A stretch of 64,000 bases of DNA, from NCBI GenBank assembly GCA_039566865.1, contig CM076959.1, positions 17,654,501-17,718,500 on the forward strand, written 5' to 3'. Position 1 is the stretch's first letter; each line of letters begins with the position of its first letter. Shown here one piece after another: positions 12,001-35,339 of this stretch. The stretch is from Aurelia coerulea (lineage: Eukaryota > Cnidaria > Scyphozoa > Semaeostomeae > Ulmaridae). The translations under genes and the position numbers were made by a program. The notes under the pieces are model-generated. The model was not told where the DNA came from. It did not search any database and saw only the letters and a program-made list of their open reading frames with translations.

Positions 12001-15000
12001 TTAGAGTGTTTTTCTTCTTTTTCAAGAATTCAAGACAAATTTTCAAAAAAACTTAAAAACATCGTAATTTCTAAACTGTTTGACGTAACATGAAATAATT
12101 TCGAAGAGACCCATAGTTTTTGAATGCCCAATATGGTATCAAGCAAAAGTCTGTCACCCATCTGGTTTATGATTTAAAATTTGCCATATTCCCAGTTACT
12201 GTATAAGCAAAAGCTCTTGTTTTTGCCAAATGCTACTCAAATGCCCGGGGGCTGGGGAAAAATGCACGGTCAAATGCCCGGGGGCCGGGAAATGTTTTTG
12301 TGCAAATGCCCGGGGGTGTTCCGGGGGGGGGGGGATGGTCAAGGTAGGAATTGAACGAGACATAATACAGGGAGACCAAAACAAAGCAGATCTTAAAATT
12401 TCACTATTATTCATTGCCTAAAGCGAATAAATGACCTTTAATTTCAAACTATTTGATTAAGCTTTACAACGTATGTTTATTAAATTTTTCTCAACTGGGA
12501 GCTTCAAAAAGTGGTTAAAAGATTCAAAGAGGTTTTAATAATTTTGTGTCTGAACTTAAAAGCTCAGCCCTGGGTTATGTAGGAGTGAACATGTAAAGGA
12601 AATATTGTCTGTGGGGATTATGTTTTGAAATGAGCATCAGAAATGAACTTAACGTACTAAAACATCTCATGGGCTCTTTTACAATTACAAGGATAAAATT
12701 TAGACTGAAAAGCTTCGGACAATGACTTAGGACAAAAAAAGTATGCAAATTTGTCAAATTGAGATCACTGGATAAACTGGAATTAATCGACAAATGTTTC
12801 GTTGGTAGCCGAAAGCCTGAAGGATTTTTTGTGACTGTTGTGTGCTCCCGTGTTCTACATTCATTTTCTATAAAAATCTAGGGCTCAGGGTAGCTTCTTA
12901 AATTTTGAGACATTTTTGGTACCAAAAGTTTCTATGAGTTTCTTGTATTTTCAATACCCAAAGTGTAGAGTTAATCTATTATTTTTAGAAGGGCTTCCAA
13001 TTCTCATTAAGATCTCAAAATGAGTTAATAACAAATTACAAATGTTTCTAAATAATCTTTTAGTTTCTTAACTTTTGAAAAATTGAGTCTACAGTTTTTA
13101 TAAGTTTATAAAAATACATTTACACTTCAAAAATAGCATGTGACATTTTGGGATTTAAGAATCTCTCATTTTCAATGATTTATGAAGACTTTTTGAGATA
13201 GACTTTGATATTTTGAATTTTTTCCTAGATTTTCAAAGATTTATCATATTTGTGGCTTTTGAAGATTTTACAAGATCTTCATCTTCAGAGAATTTTCAAA
13301 ATTTTTTTGAGAATTTTAGCCATTTTTGGGGGGAGAGTTCATGGACTTTTTAGATTTCTAAAGATTTTTGGAATCTTCTTTGGGGATTTTACAGATTTTG
13401 TGAAGATTTTTGAGACTTTCCACAATTTTTTGGCATTTTTAATGGGCTGGGACACATAACCGTAAACAACCCTGCTATTTCTATAATCTATAATTCTTTC
13501 CTGCAGTGTCCATTGTGTTTGGACAAAATTTGAATGATGGGGTGAATCCACAATAAAGTTGCTCTTGAAAATCCATTGATATCTCTGTAAATCTTCATAC
13601 GAATGGTTGTTTTGTTTCTCTATGACATTCAAAAGTCCATCTTCAGGATAAAATTTTCATTGAAAAAAATTGTGGAAAGTCTGTGTGATATGGCCTATAA
13701 AAAACCTGCAAAATTGTCGTTTTGAAAGGAGTTTGTTTACTTCACGTGACCCAACCCCTTTAATGATTTTAGGATTTTCTATGGAAGTGTACAATCTTTT
13801 TGGAGCAAGTTTTCCACTTACCATTTCTAGCAAAACACCTTCTGTATAGTTTGACTCTTTGTATAAGCAGATCATACGCTTCACTATAGTTTGCATTTGC
13901 TGAATGGGTGTATGACGTTTGCGTTATCTGTCCATTTCTCTTGCATTCTGAAGCCATGAACAAACATTTTGGAAACAACTGCAGTGCCTCCCCATGGCAT
14001 TCTGATGTATAGCTCCCTTTGAAGAGTTTCTTGCATCTTTGATCCAGGAACTCGCTGTTGCATTTTGTGTCACCTTTAAAACACAATGAACAGGGCTTGT
14101 CAGAGTGTAAGCTGGTGGGGTGTGAGGAGTGATCCCCAAATTGGCAGAAAATTCACAATTCGGGCAACATTTTTGGGCAAAATTGTTTTGTTTTCTCTGA
14201 TATTCCATTAAAAACTTAACAATATAACATGTTAGACCATTTTACAATATGACATGTTACATACTACCGTTGTTAAATAAAGGCAATTAAAGATTTGAAG
14301 AAAACACCTAGAAAATTTTCAGGCAATTTGAAAACCATGATGGCACTCCTTAGCATCCTCCCAAAAGTGGTACTTTGCTTTGCCCTTCGGGATGGCGTAA
14401 TGCCAACCAAAGATTGCCAAAAAATTGAATTTTCCTCACAATTGATGAAAGTACAATGTGTCCATTTATTTCACAGCCAAAATTTTGCCATGCAAAATTT
14501 GTGATGAATCAAAAACCTATTTGGAAATTTTCTTGAGTGATATGGGGTATTTCATATTGCAGTTTTCTGTGGAGATTTTTAAGAGACATGAGAATTTCTA
14601 TGCCCCTAACTTATGTCTTTCTATCAAAAATTTACATTTTTCATGAAATTTTACAGTCCAAAAAGTTTGGCTTTGAATGTTGGTTTCAATTTTCAAAAAA
14701 TTAAATGAACATGGGGGGACCTTTTCAAACATGTAGGACACCTCTCTGACAAAATTCAGGTAAGTACAATACAAATTAAACTGGCAAAGTTTGGGTTCAA
14801 ATATCCCTCAACCTTAACCAAATCTTGCCTCAACATTCTGAGCCTAATTTGTGGATGTAAGAGGCCAGACAACTGAGGCCATATCATTTCTGGTAAATCA
14901 ATTTAAAACAATCTAATTAGTAAATTGAATAATTTTCCTATGAGAACAAAGGAGCCTAATTTGTGGATGTAAGAGGCCAGACAACTGAGGCCATATCATT

Positions 15001-17063
15001 TCTGGTCAACCACAATTCCAAATGACACCTATAACCTGACCATTTAACGAAATTTGAAAGTTGAAATCTAATTAGTAAATTGAATAATTTTCCTATGAGA
15101 ACAAAGGATCCTTTCACAACCAAGGACCATTCAAAATATAGTGTATTGACAAAATTATGGAAAGAGTTTATGATCAGTCATGGAAAACTCTTGTGACTTG
15201 CTAACCACACAGAAACCTTTTTCAAATATTGAAATTTTTATCTGGATTTCAATGGTTTATCTGATAAAGGCAACTTTTGTCTTTGCAAATAAGATAAAAA
15301 TTAGCTTCACTTTTTTATCTCAAATTTAAAAGACAGTCAACCACAATTCCAAATGACACCTATAACCTGACCATTTAACGAAATTTGAAAGTTGAACATG
15401 CCCTCTTGTGGAGACCTTTAACTGAGTAGCTCTTTCTGGTTTTTTGAGAGCCCTTGATGAAGAATGTCTATAAATCCTCATGAGCTGACCTTCACTTTAA
15501 AAGCTAATTATCTAGATGTACATTCTTTGTAGCATGCGACAGGATTTGTATCCTATTACATTTGCAACATGAGAGGTGGTTTTTAAAATAAGTTCAGCAG
15601 CTCAATAAAGTAATCCATTCCACTCTTCCAGGGAACCCCAAAGTGTGGACCCCCAAGGGTTTTTGAGTGCAAGGGAGTTGATATCTAAAATCTAGCAGCA
15701 AGGGTACATTCGTGGAAATAATATCAAGAACATAATTAGAGAAAAAGGGCAAAAAATTTGAGAAAATGATATTTTATTGGTCAATCTAATTTACCTGACA
15801 GGGAGCTAGGGCAAAACAAACAACAAATGGCTTGGGTGGAAGAAAAAACTGCCCCCCTATGAAGGACTTAGAATAGAACAAGGGATTGCTAAGGGGTGTG
15901 ACTGTTCACAGTTTTCAGCCCCCCCCCCCCTTCTCTCTAAAATCCATGGGCAGGAGAACAGTAGCTGACCAGCACAATGTTCCTCAAACGAAATTTGATA
16001 GAATTTGATCAGGGTGTAGCTAAATAGGGTGGGAAGATTTGGTTAGCTTCCAGCTGAGAGGCTCCTACCAAAAACTGAGCGGAATTTTCAAAATCTTCGA
16101 AAATAATTGGCATCCAAAGTGCGTGTCCCACCTTGATCCGGAAATTTGATTTCTTGCATGCCTGACTTTATCTTTGCACTTTGTGTGCCCTCCGCCATTG
16201 TTGGCAATACCGGGAAAGCCGATATATACTTGTGGTCACGAAAATGCCAGGAAATTCAGCAGGGCATTGTGTGCTAAATTAATCATCATTCCGATTTAAT
16301 TTGGATTTGCACATTCGTATGTGTAGCAACTCGCAGCAGGGAAGTTATAAACAGGTCTGTGTCAAGTTATTTCATTCCTGATGGGTGTTACCCCAATGCT
16401 TTACAGCGGACTTTTTGCATGGAAAATGCAAGCACAAGGATAAATATTAGGCAATTTGCAGGCCCTGAGAAACCTTTCACGTTGCCACGAAAATTTTAAA
16501 TGAATTCAAATTCTTAATTAGCTAATTTGAATCGTCTGAAAACAATAGCCAAAACCCAATCAATAATTTCAATGACCAATTTCGATAGGTATGAAAACAA
16601 AGTCTGTAAATTGCACTCTGATTTCCAATAAGAGTAGTGTGAGGCGTGTGGAAGTTGCAACGAAATTGTTCGGCCTAAATAAAGATGTTGTTTTTGCAGA
16701 AACGTGTTGCAGGCAAGCAACCGCCGTGATCACGATGGAGTGAAGGAAGTTGCACGGCTAATTTGATTTACCATGGTGGAAATATGTCTTTATATATCCA
16801 GGGACAATAACACGAACAGCCAGAACAATTTGTCACAACTTGAATGAAATTTGAGATTTGCCTGACGAAGAAAGCGAGGGTGGCGAAGACAAGACAGATA
16901 CTTGACCCTAAAACCGCTTTGAAAACATCTGATTGCATGAAAAGGATAAATAATTCAACCAAAAAGAACAACGAGTGAATCGATAAGATAAATACATAGC
17001 ATACATACCCCTTGACGTTGTGAATAGGCAGGAAATAAGTGCGAGGATGGCAAAGTTTGTCAT
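9096..17063 (-). CDS. Predicted type I membrane protein: signal peptide, two six-Cys repeats, TM, two PPPY motifs (4 exons)
   Basis: Not recognised. Exons in reading order: 17009-17063, 13822-14073, 10032-10271, 9096-9529; all borders are GT-AG and phases agree, giving 326 aa. Residues 1-18 are a signal peptide (MTNFAILALISCLFTTS). Residues about 20-103 and 104-182 each hold six cysteines in similar spacing (C-8-C-11-C-10-C-6-C-35-C and C-7-C-11-C-8-C-8-C-20-C), so they look like diverged copies of one extracellular domain, roughly one per exon. Several N-x-S/T sites fit an extracellular location. Residues about 217-239 are a hydrophobic membrane helix followed by KR. The cytoplasmic tail carries PPPY at 293-296 and 311-314; PPxY motifs are known ligands for WW domains such as those of NEDD4-family ubiquitin ligases. 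The frame upstream of the ATG stays open for about 33 codons without another ATG, so a longer 5' coding part cannot be excluded. Ligand and function are unknown. Confidence 0.72.
10329..10850. mobile_element. TA-type TIR element, 522 bp (intron 3 of the PPPY protein gene)
   Basis: CCGGGTGCGCCAAAATAAAC at the left and TGACTCACCCGG at the right; TA flanks on the left and CA on the right (decayed). The interior matches 6935-7455 (GTTTGGCAGGCC; CATACAAACCCCTTA), so it is the same family. A partial relative is at 51539-51640. Confidence 0.75.
11860..12190. mobile_element. Half copy of the AGCATAGGTTCC TIR family
   Basis: It matches the left half of the complete element at 46058-46588 (AGCATAGGTTCCAAATCTTT; TCTACCGTTGGAATTTTCTG) and stops near 12190 without the right terminus. 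It lies in intron 2 of the PPPY protein gene. Confidence 0.7.
12238..12338 (+). repeat. G-rich triple repeat
   Basis: AAATGCCCGGGGG occurs three times within 80 bp and ends in a run of 10 G after a GTTCC. Four or more G tracts make quadruplex formation on the plus strand possible. It is intronic. Confidence 0.6.
14840..15396 (+). repeat. Mosaic of exactly duplicated blocks in intron 1 of the PPPY protein gene
   Basis: Block A (14840-14894) recurs at 14952-15006, block C (14911-14953) at 15066-15108, and block B (15336-15396) at 15005-15065. The stretch 14952-15108 is therefore assembled entirely from A, B and C copies with 1-2 bp overlaps at the joints. No difference was seen between copies. 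Confidence 0.9.
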
Positions 17064-17757
17064 CTTGGTAAATGAGTACTTGAACTCCCCTTGCTCTGAT
17101 CCATGTACGCCAACAGCTACAAGGTTTTCATCATCAATGTCATCATGCTCCGGAAGATAAAACAGCAGATATGGGATTCATTTCATGGGTGTTATCGGTG
17201 TCATATTTCTCCAGGTATTAGGATCAAATTTTGATTGGTTTTCAAGCAACGAAAATTGGACAAATCACGTTGCGTATAACCCAAAACAAAATGAACTTCA
17301 GCTCCATTTTTGCCTTGCAGTTCTTTCAATTTTACAAAAAGAAAGACTGCACGCTAGCTAACCTGTCACCTGTGTCAGAGAAACTGAGATTTTCACAACA
17401 ATTTGCAACAATCACTTCGTAAAAAAATCACATTGAGGGAAAGAAACAAGATTTTTACCCTGGCTACCAGAGCCAACAAAACTAGAAAATAATAAAATGA
17501 AACACCAATTCTAAATCAGAGCACACTTAGGCCTTTCGAGCTTATGTTCGCTTTAGAGTGTGACTAACTTTTCATGCTGCATATTGCAAAAACGTGTTCC
17601 CAGGGGCTTATTTCACTTTTATCTGATTTTGAAAGTTAGAATTACTTCACAGTATTGGAGCATCGTCCTAATAAATAGAAAAAATCACAGCAAACGAAAA
17701 ACTAAGATGCGAACAAACATTTTTGTTTGAGTAACATCTGAACAGAACATGAACGAG
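17064..17757. other. Upstream region of the PPPY protein gene
   Basis: 17064-17165 stays open in the frame of the downstream start, reading LLFYLPEHDDIDDENLVAVG and on to the start, without an ATG and with a stop just before it. It may be 5' UTR or a missed exon. No promoter motif is convincing. Nothing is recognised from 17170 to 17750. Confidence 0.35.
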
Positions 17758-18001
17758 CACAGGTAACGGGGAAAAATTTGTATAAAAGTAACAAGTACCT
17801 CCATCTTTACTTCAGTGTTTACCAAATTTGCTAATTTTGTCTAGATTCGTTTAGGCCAACCACGGCAATGTTTGTGATACAAACAGTTCCCGTCGTGGTT
17901 GGCCTAAACGAATCTAGACAAAAATTAGCAAATTTGGTAAACACTGAAGTAAAGATGGAGGTACTTGTTACTTTTATACAAATTTTTCCCCGTTACCTGT
18001 G
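17758..18001. mobile_element. Near-perfect 244-bp palindrome with 7-bp target duplication
   Basis: The two arms (17758-~17866 and ~17892-18001) match except for one base in a T run, around a loop of about 25 bp. The ends are CACAGGTAACGGGG / CCCCGTTACCTGTG. Direct repeats GAACGAG flank it at 17751-17757 and 18002-18008. It has no coding capacity. A transcript would fold into a hairpin of about 110 bp. Confidence 0.92.
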
Positions 18002-18090
18002 GAACGAGTAAATGAATTTATACATCCTTTGCAGGCACGCTGAAATTTCAGACTGTCTGAAAATCAATTTGGGCCTCAGCGGAAACTGTA

Positions 18091-18710
18091 CCGGGTGAGC
18101 CAGAAAAAAGTTCCCACTTTCGAAAATTCGTAGCACCACAAGTACTTCATGGATTTGAATGATTCAAATTCTAGTTAAAAGCCAAAAGATCAAAGTATTT
18201 TTGTGATTTTTCTCGTCTTCTTAGGAGCACTGCAAATATAGGTAAATTCAACTTTACAAAAATTTCATGGTTGCAAAATGACTGAAAAAGGGCCTAAAAC
18301 ACTAGATCAAATCTTTAGGATCCTCCTCGCACAGAACAATACGCACGGGCGTTTCACCTTTCTCAAGAGTAATGTAACGTAGATTCTCAAACAGATACTA
18401 AAGATTTTCAATCCCATGGCAATAAATGTGCAGACAATAGCTCTCACCCATGCAAAATTGTTGTTATGAGTGAGGAGTCCTTTTTGATTTGATCAAGTAT
18501 TTTAAGCCTTTTTCAGTCATTTTGCAACCATCAAGTTTTTGTAAACTTGAATTCACCAATGTTTCCAGTGCTCGTAAGAAGGCGAGAAAAATCACAAAAA
18601 AAATACTTCAATCTTTTAGTTGTCAAGCAACTATTGATTCATTCCAATCCATCCAGTACTTTTGATGGTACGAATTTTCAAAAGTGAGAACTTTTTTCTG
18701 GTTCACCCGG
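18091..18710. mobile_element. TA-flanked TIR element, 620 bp, fold-back
   Basis: CCGGGTGAGCCAGAAAAAAG pairs with CTTTTTTCTGGTTCACCCGG, with TA on both sides. The body is a long diverged inverted repeat (GGTTGCAAAATGACTGAAAA pairs with CAGTCATTTTGCAACC). No transposase frame. A deleted copy is at 23254-23828. Confidence 0.9.
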
Positions 18711-20579
18711 TAGATCCACAGTGCAAGCAGTTGAACTGATGGAATTGGAACAGTTCAACCAAAGTAAAAACTTTCTTTCAGTTCAACTAACAGTAAAGAC
18801 TTTTCTATCAGTTTAACTGCAGCAGCGAGGGTGCAGAATTCCACTTAGGGAGCAGTCATAAATAATTGCAGGGACCCGGGTGGAAGCAAATGAGGAAGGA
18901 TCTGAAAATTATAGGGTAAATTTATGGGGGTCTGAAACTTTTAGAGGAATTTATGCTGGCGTCTCAAAATAAATGTGCCAAATTTTTGAATATTTTCGAA
19001 AAAATTCAATTTTGTAGATTTTAGCTCAACTATTTATTAATTTTTCTCAAAAAAGTTAGACGTCAAGTTTTTTGTCTGTTAAGTTCTTTCTTCTTTTCTT
19101 CAATTGAATTATTCTTTGTTTGGTTTGATGCTTTGGTGATAGTCTGGTTCTTTTGAAGTCGTTTTGTGCTGTCAGGGGTCTGAAATTTTTTGGTGAAAAT
19201 TAGATGGGGTCTGAAATTTTTAATGGCTAGAATGCAGGGGTCTAAAATTTTTTGGGCAAATTTTCAAACTGCTTCCACCCCCTCCCTGTTATTAAAAATG
19301 ACAGCTCCTTTAAGCCACATCTGATTTTCAGATAGTCTGAAATTTCAGCGTGCCGCAAAGGACCCTGGGTGGCAATACCTCTTTAAAGCAAAAGGAAGAT
19401 TCAATAACCATTTGTCCAATCTTGACGCCTCTGCTGAGGCAGAAAGCACTTGATGTTCAATGATATAGAAGCTTCTACATCATTGTTGATATTCTGCCTT
19501 ACGAAGATGACTTTTATCAATATGACCAAAAGTTTTGCGGTTGCGACAGCAGACAATTGGCAGATTTGAGTTGCGGATTTGAGGGCAACTGTGCATGACC
19601 GAAAACCGACAATGTGGTACCCATCAACCACATAATATCTGCACAACTTCTGGATTATGAAGTTTAGCCGAAAGAAAAACCTCTTTTTGTAAACTTGGCG
19701 CCGTATAACTTAATTTTTTATTCTTATGCTATTTTCTCATTAGTTTATTGGTCATGGGGTGCAGAATTTATACGCGAATAGCATAAATTTTTCATTTTGA
19801 ATTGTAAGTACCTAGCATCTGCATGGTGGGAACTCTCATGACCTAGACTGATTACACATTCTTAGTTATTGCTATTGATAGATTGGTGGACGCTGTAACA
19901 GCAACAACATCGATTCACTTCAATTAGATGAGCGTGAGTTGAGGGTCCTTGTGTATAGTGGGCTACTCATGACCTAGTTTTGTCAACAGCGCCACAAACC
20001 CCATCAGTTGTAAGTTGCTTGTCGCTTTTTTAAATTCCAACCTTTCTGCTCGATGTTTTCAATGATTAGAGAATCTTTGTATACTGTGTGTATACACTGT
20101 TCTCGTTACTACTTGAGTAGCACATTTCCCTGGACCCAAAAAGATGCAAATGTTCATTACTTTCAAATAAAGAAGACAGTCAGCAAAGAAATACTGGCAT
20201 GAACCCATGACCCATGACCAAGGAAAATTTTACGAAAAAAGATCCTTGTTTGGAGAATAAACATGGGTGTAGTTTCGCTGAAATTCGCAAAAAAAAAATT
20301 GGCAGTTTTCCGCCAAAATTAATCATAAAAGTGGATGCAAGTTTCACTTACCCCCGCATCCTCAACATGTTATGCACCCCATCCTCAACAGGTTATGCAC
20401 CCATCCCCCTAACCCCCGGCAGCCATGGGTTTTTTTTACGAATGATAAATTGAGCTCTCCCAATCTGTTGGTTTTTAATTTACAGGGAAAATAAGAAATA
20501 AGTTGTACGATCGTCTTCAACATAATATTTCTCTTCAACATAATACTTCTGTAATTCATAAATTCATAAGATCAAATTT

Positions 20580-20705
20580 ATTTGAAGTCGTTCTCATATT
20601 AGATGTGATGTGAAAGTGCCAGCAATTAAAACGATCGAAGAGTTTTGAATGAGTTATTTCGCATCATCGCAAATCTCACATGGCATCTAATTTGAGACAG
20701 ACTTT
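20580..20705. mobile_element. Short TIR element related to 5076-5182
   Basis: Its right end CATGGCATCTAATTTGAGAC and left end ATATTAGATGTGATGTG form inverted termini. The interior reads GCATCATCGCAAATC, as in a partial copy at 21430-21530. Confidence 0.5.
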
Positions 20706-20779
20706 GTTGGGGTGGGGAGACGAGATACGGTTTGTTCGAGGAAAAGTATGTGTCCCCTCCGTGTAGTGAGTTAAAGCCA

Positions 20780-21172
20780 CGGGGGGGGGGGTTCTTGGCC
20801 AAATTTTGGGTAGGGGTCTGCCGCGAGCATCTTCAAAAAGGTACCGTTGGCTAGACTAATTTTAATGAAAATGATACCCTTGGCTAGACTAATTTGACCA
20901 TTGTCTGAACCAATTTTTACGAAAATGGTACCCTCGGGTAGACTAATTTTGACCATTTCCTCGACCAATGTTGTCCAATTTGTGCCAAATATGATATCAT
21001 GACCGTTCGCTAGACCAATATTGTCGAAAATGATACCCTTGGCTAGACCGTTGCTGGCCAAAATTGCAAAAAAGTATACTCTAGGCTAGACTAGAAGTCC
21101 GACAAAGTATACCCTTGCTCGCGGCACATCCCCAGGTACCTTTACTATGAAAGAACCCCCCCCCCCCCGTGG
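20780..21172. repeat. C/G-run terminated element filled with degenerate tandem repeats
   Basis: CACGGGGGGGGGGGTTC and GAACCCCCCCCCCCCCGTG form inverted ends. Between them a unit of about 35-60 bp repeats in variants of GATACCCTTGGCTAGACTAA and TTTTGACCATT. The termini CCGCGAGCA / TGCTCGCGG extend the inverted repeat inward. No coding role is apparent. Confidence 0.75.
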
Positions 21173-21958
21173 TTAAAGCTCATGCACAGTACCGTTTGAG
21201 GTTGGAACTGGATACTGGACAAACTGGACAAACTGGACAAACCGTATCTCGTCTCCCCAACAAGACTGTAAGGACTCGACACATAAAATATTTTTAAAAG
21301 TACCCCTTGATTTACAAAATGATTTGTAGCAAATTTTCACAAAACACTATTTGAGCACGTCCATAAGCAGAACATAAATCATCTTTATGTTTTATTAATA
21401 GCATAAACTGCAAATCTTTGCAAAAGTTTCATAGATGTCACGTGAAAGTGCCCGCGAATAACAAAAATTGAAGTGTTTTCCAAGGAACATTTTGCGTTAT
21501 CGCAAATCACACTTGCCATCTCATGGTTGCAAGCAGAAATCTGTAGCTTTATGGTTTAGGATTTAGAAATTTGATAACGTTGTAGCCTCGAATTTAATAA
21601 ATGCTGCCATTTTGAAACTAATCAAGATATCAATAAACTAACCCTACGTTTCTTCTAACCAATTTATTTCAAAGAAAACTGTAATACAATTTTACACCGA
21701 CCTTTTTAAAGATTTGAGCCCTATGTTCAAAAACACTAGCTTCGAAAGCTTCGAACTCGAACCCCCATGCGATCCCGAAGTGCAACACGAACAGCTCCTT
21801 CGCATTCATCTGCGGAATGGTCTATTCGTTTGAAAGAAAAGGCCCAATAACATTTCAAGTGACAACTTTTAAAATTTGCAAAGGTATGCCGCATATGCTG
21901 CTATAAATTTAATTTCAATTTGCACAGAAAATGAAGTATACTTCTCCTCAATAGAGAC

Positions 21959-34593
<12,635 letters not shown>

Positions 34594-35304
34594 TACGCTC
34601 TGATGATCTTTGATCAATCTTTAAACAGGAGTACAGGACTTTGAACGGCAACAATTGGTTGAATTTCAACAATGTCACTCAACTTGTTTCGTAAGACTTT
34701 CTAAAATGGCGACATTCTCTTGCCTTTCATTGATTGAGTTGAATTGGTTGTTGTTGGTGTTGTTGTACTTTGGCCACGTGGAGCCACCGTGTGATAATGA
34801 GTTTAGACTTTCCCTTCTTGACTTGACCATAGTGGAGGAGCAAGGGGATAAATACACCACCTTTTTGAAAAATCTGGCTAAAATTGTAATGCAAAAATGT
34901 TATAGTACAAATTTCTGGCTATACCTTCTACCAGAATTTGGACTTTTACACTACTTTACGTTCTTTTGGTCAGCCTGACCAGCGAACAGGCTCTTTTCTG
35001 AATTTGGGGACTTCAAACTTTTAGTTTCAAGAAAACACAAAAGAGTCCAATTTTAGGGCATGAACTTTTGGAACAATGTTGTGCTCTTTTATTGTCACCA
35101 TTCACAAGTCACAACGTTCACAATTTTAGCCAGGTGTACCAGTACATTTTAGCAAGTTTGATACTTGATTCGTTTCCAAAGGATCTAGGTCATTTTATAG
35201 CTCTTGTTTTGAATTTTTTGTCCTTTCTCAAAGAAACACGAAACAGGGAAGTGACTGTTGTTGTTGCTGTGAGACATGCGAAGGACTGGGCCCTAATCTC
35301 TCCA

Positions 35305-35339
35305 AAACTCTTTTCCGTCCTTTCGCACAATAATCCAAG
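35305..35339 (+). promoter_or_regulatory. Possible 5' TOP tract / transcription start of RPL27A
   Basis: A pyrimidine-rich run (CTCTTTTCCGTCCTTTCGC) lies 15-30 bp ahead of the ATG. Ribosomal protein mRNAs start at a C followed by 4-15 pyrimidines, so the cap site probably falls here. The start site itself cannot be seen in the DNA. Confidence 0.45.

Noticed and set aside
34655..34978. 107-codon plus-strand frame between choline kinase and RPL27A
   Set aside because: No family signature, unusual composition, and it lies in the shared 5' flank; no splice or start support.
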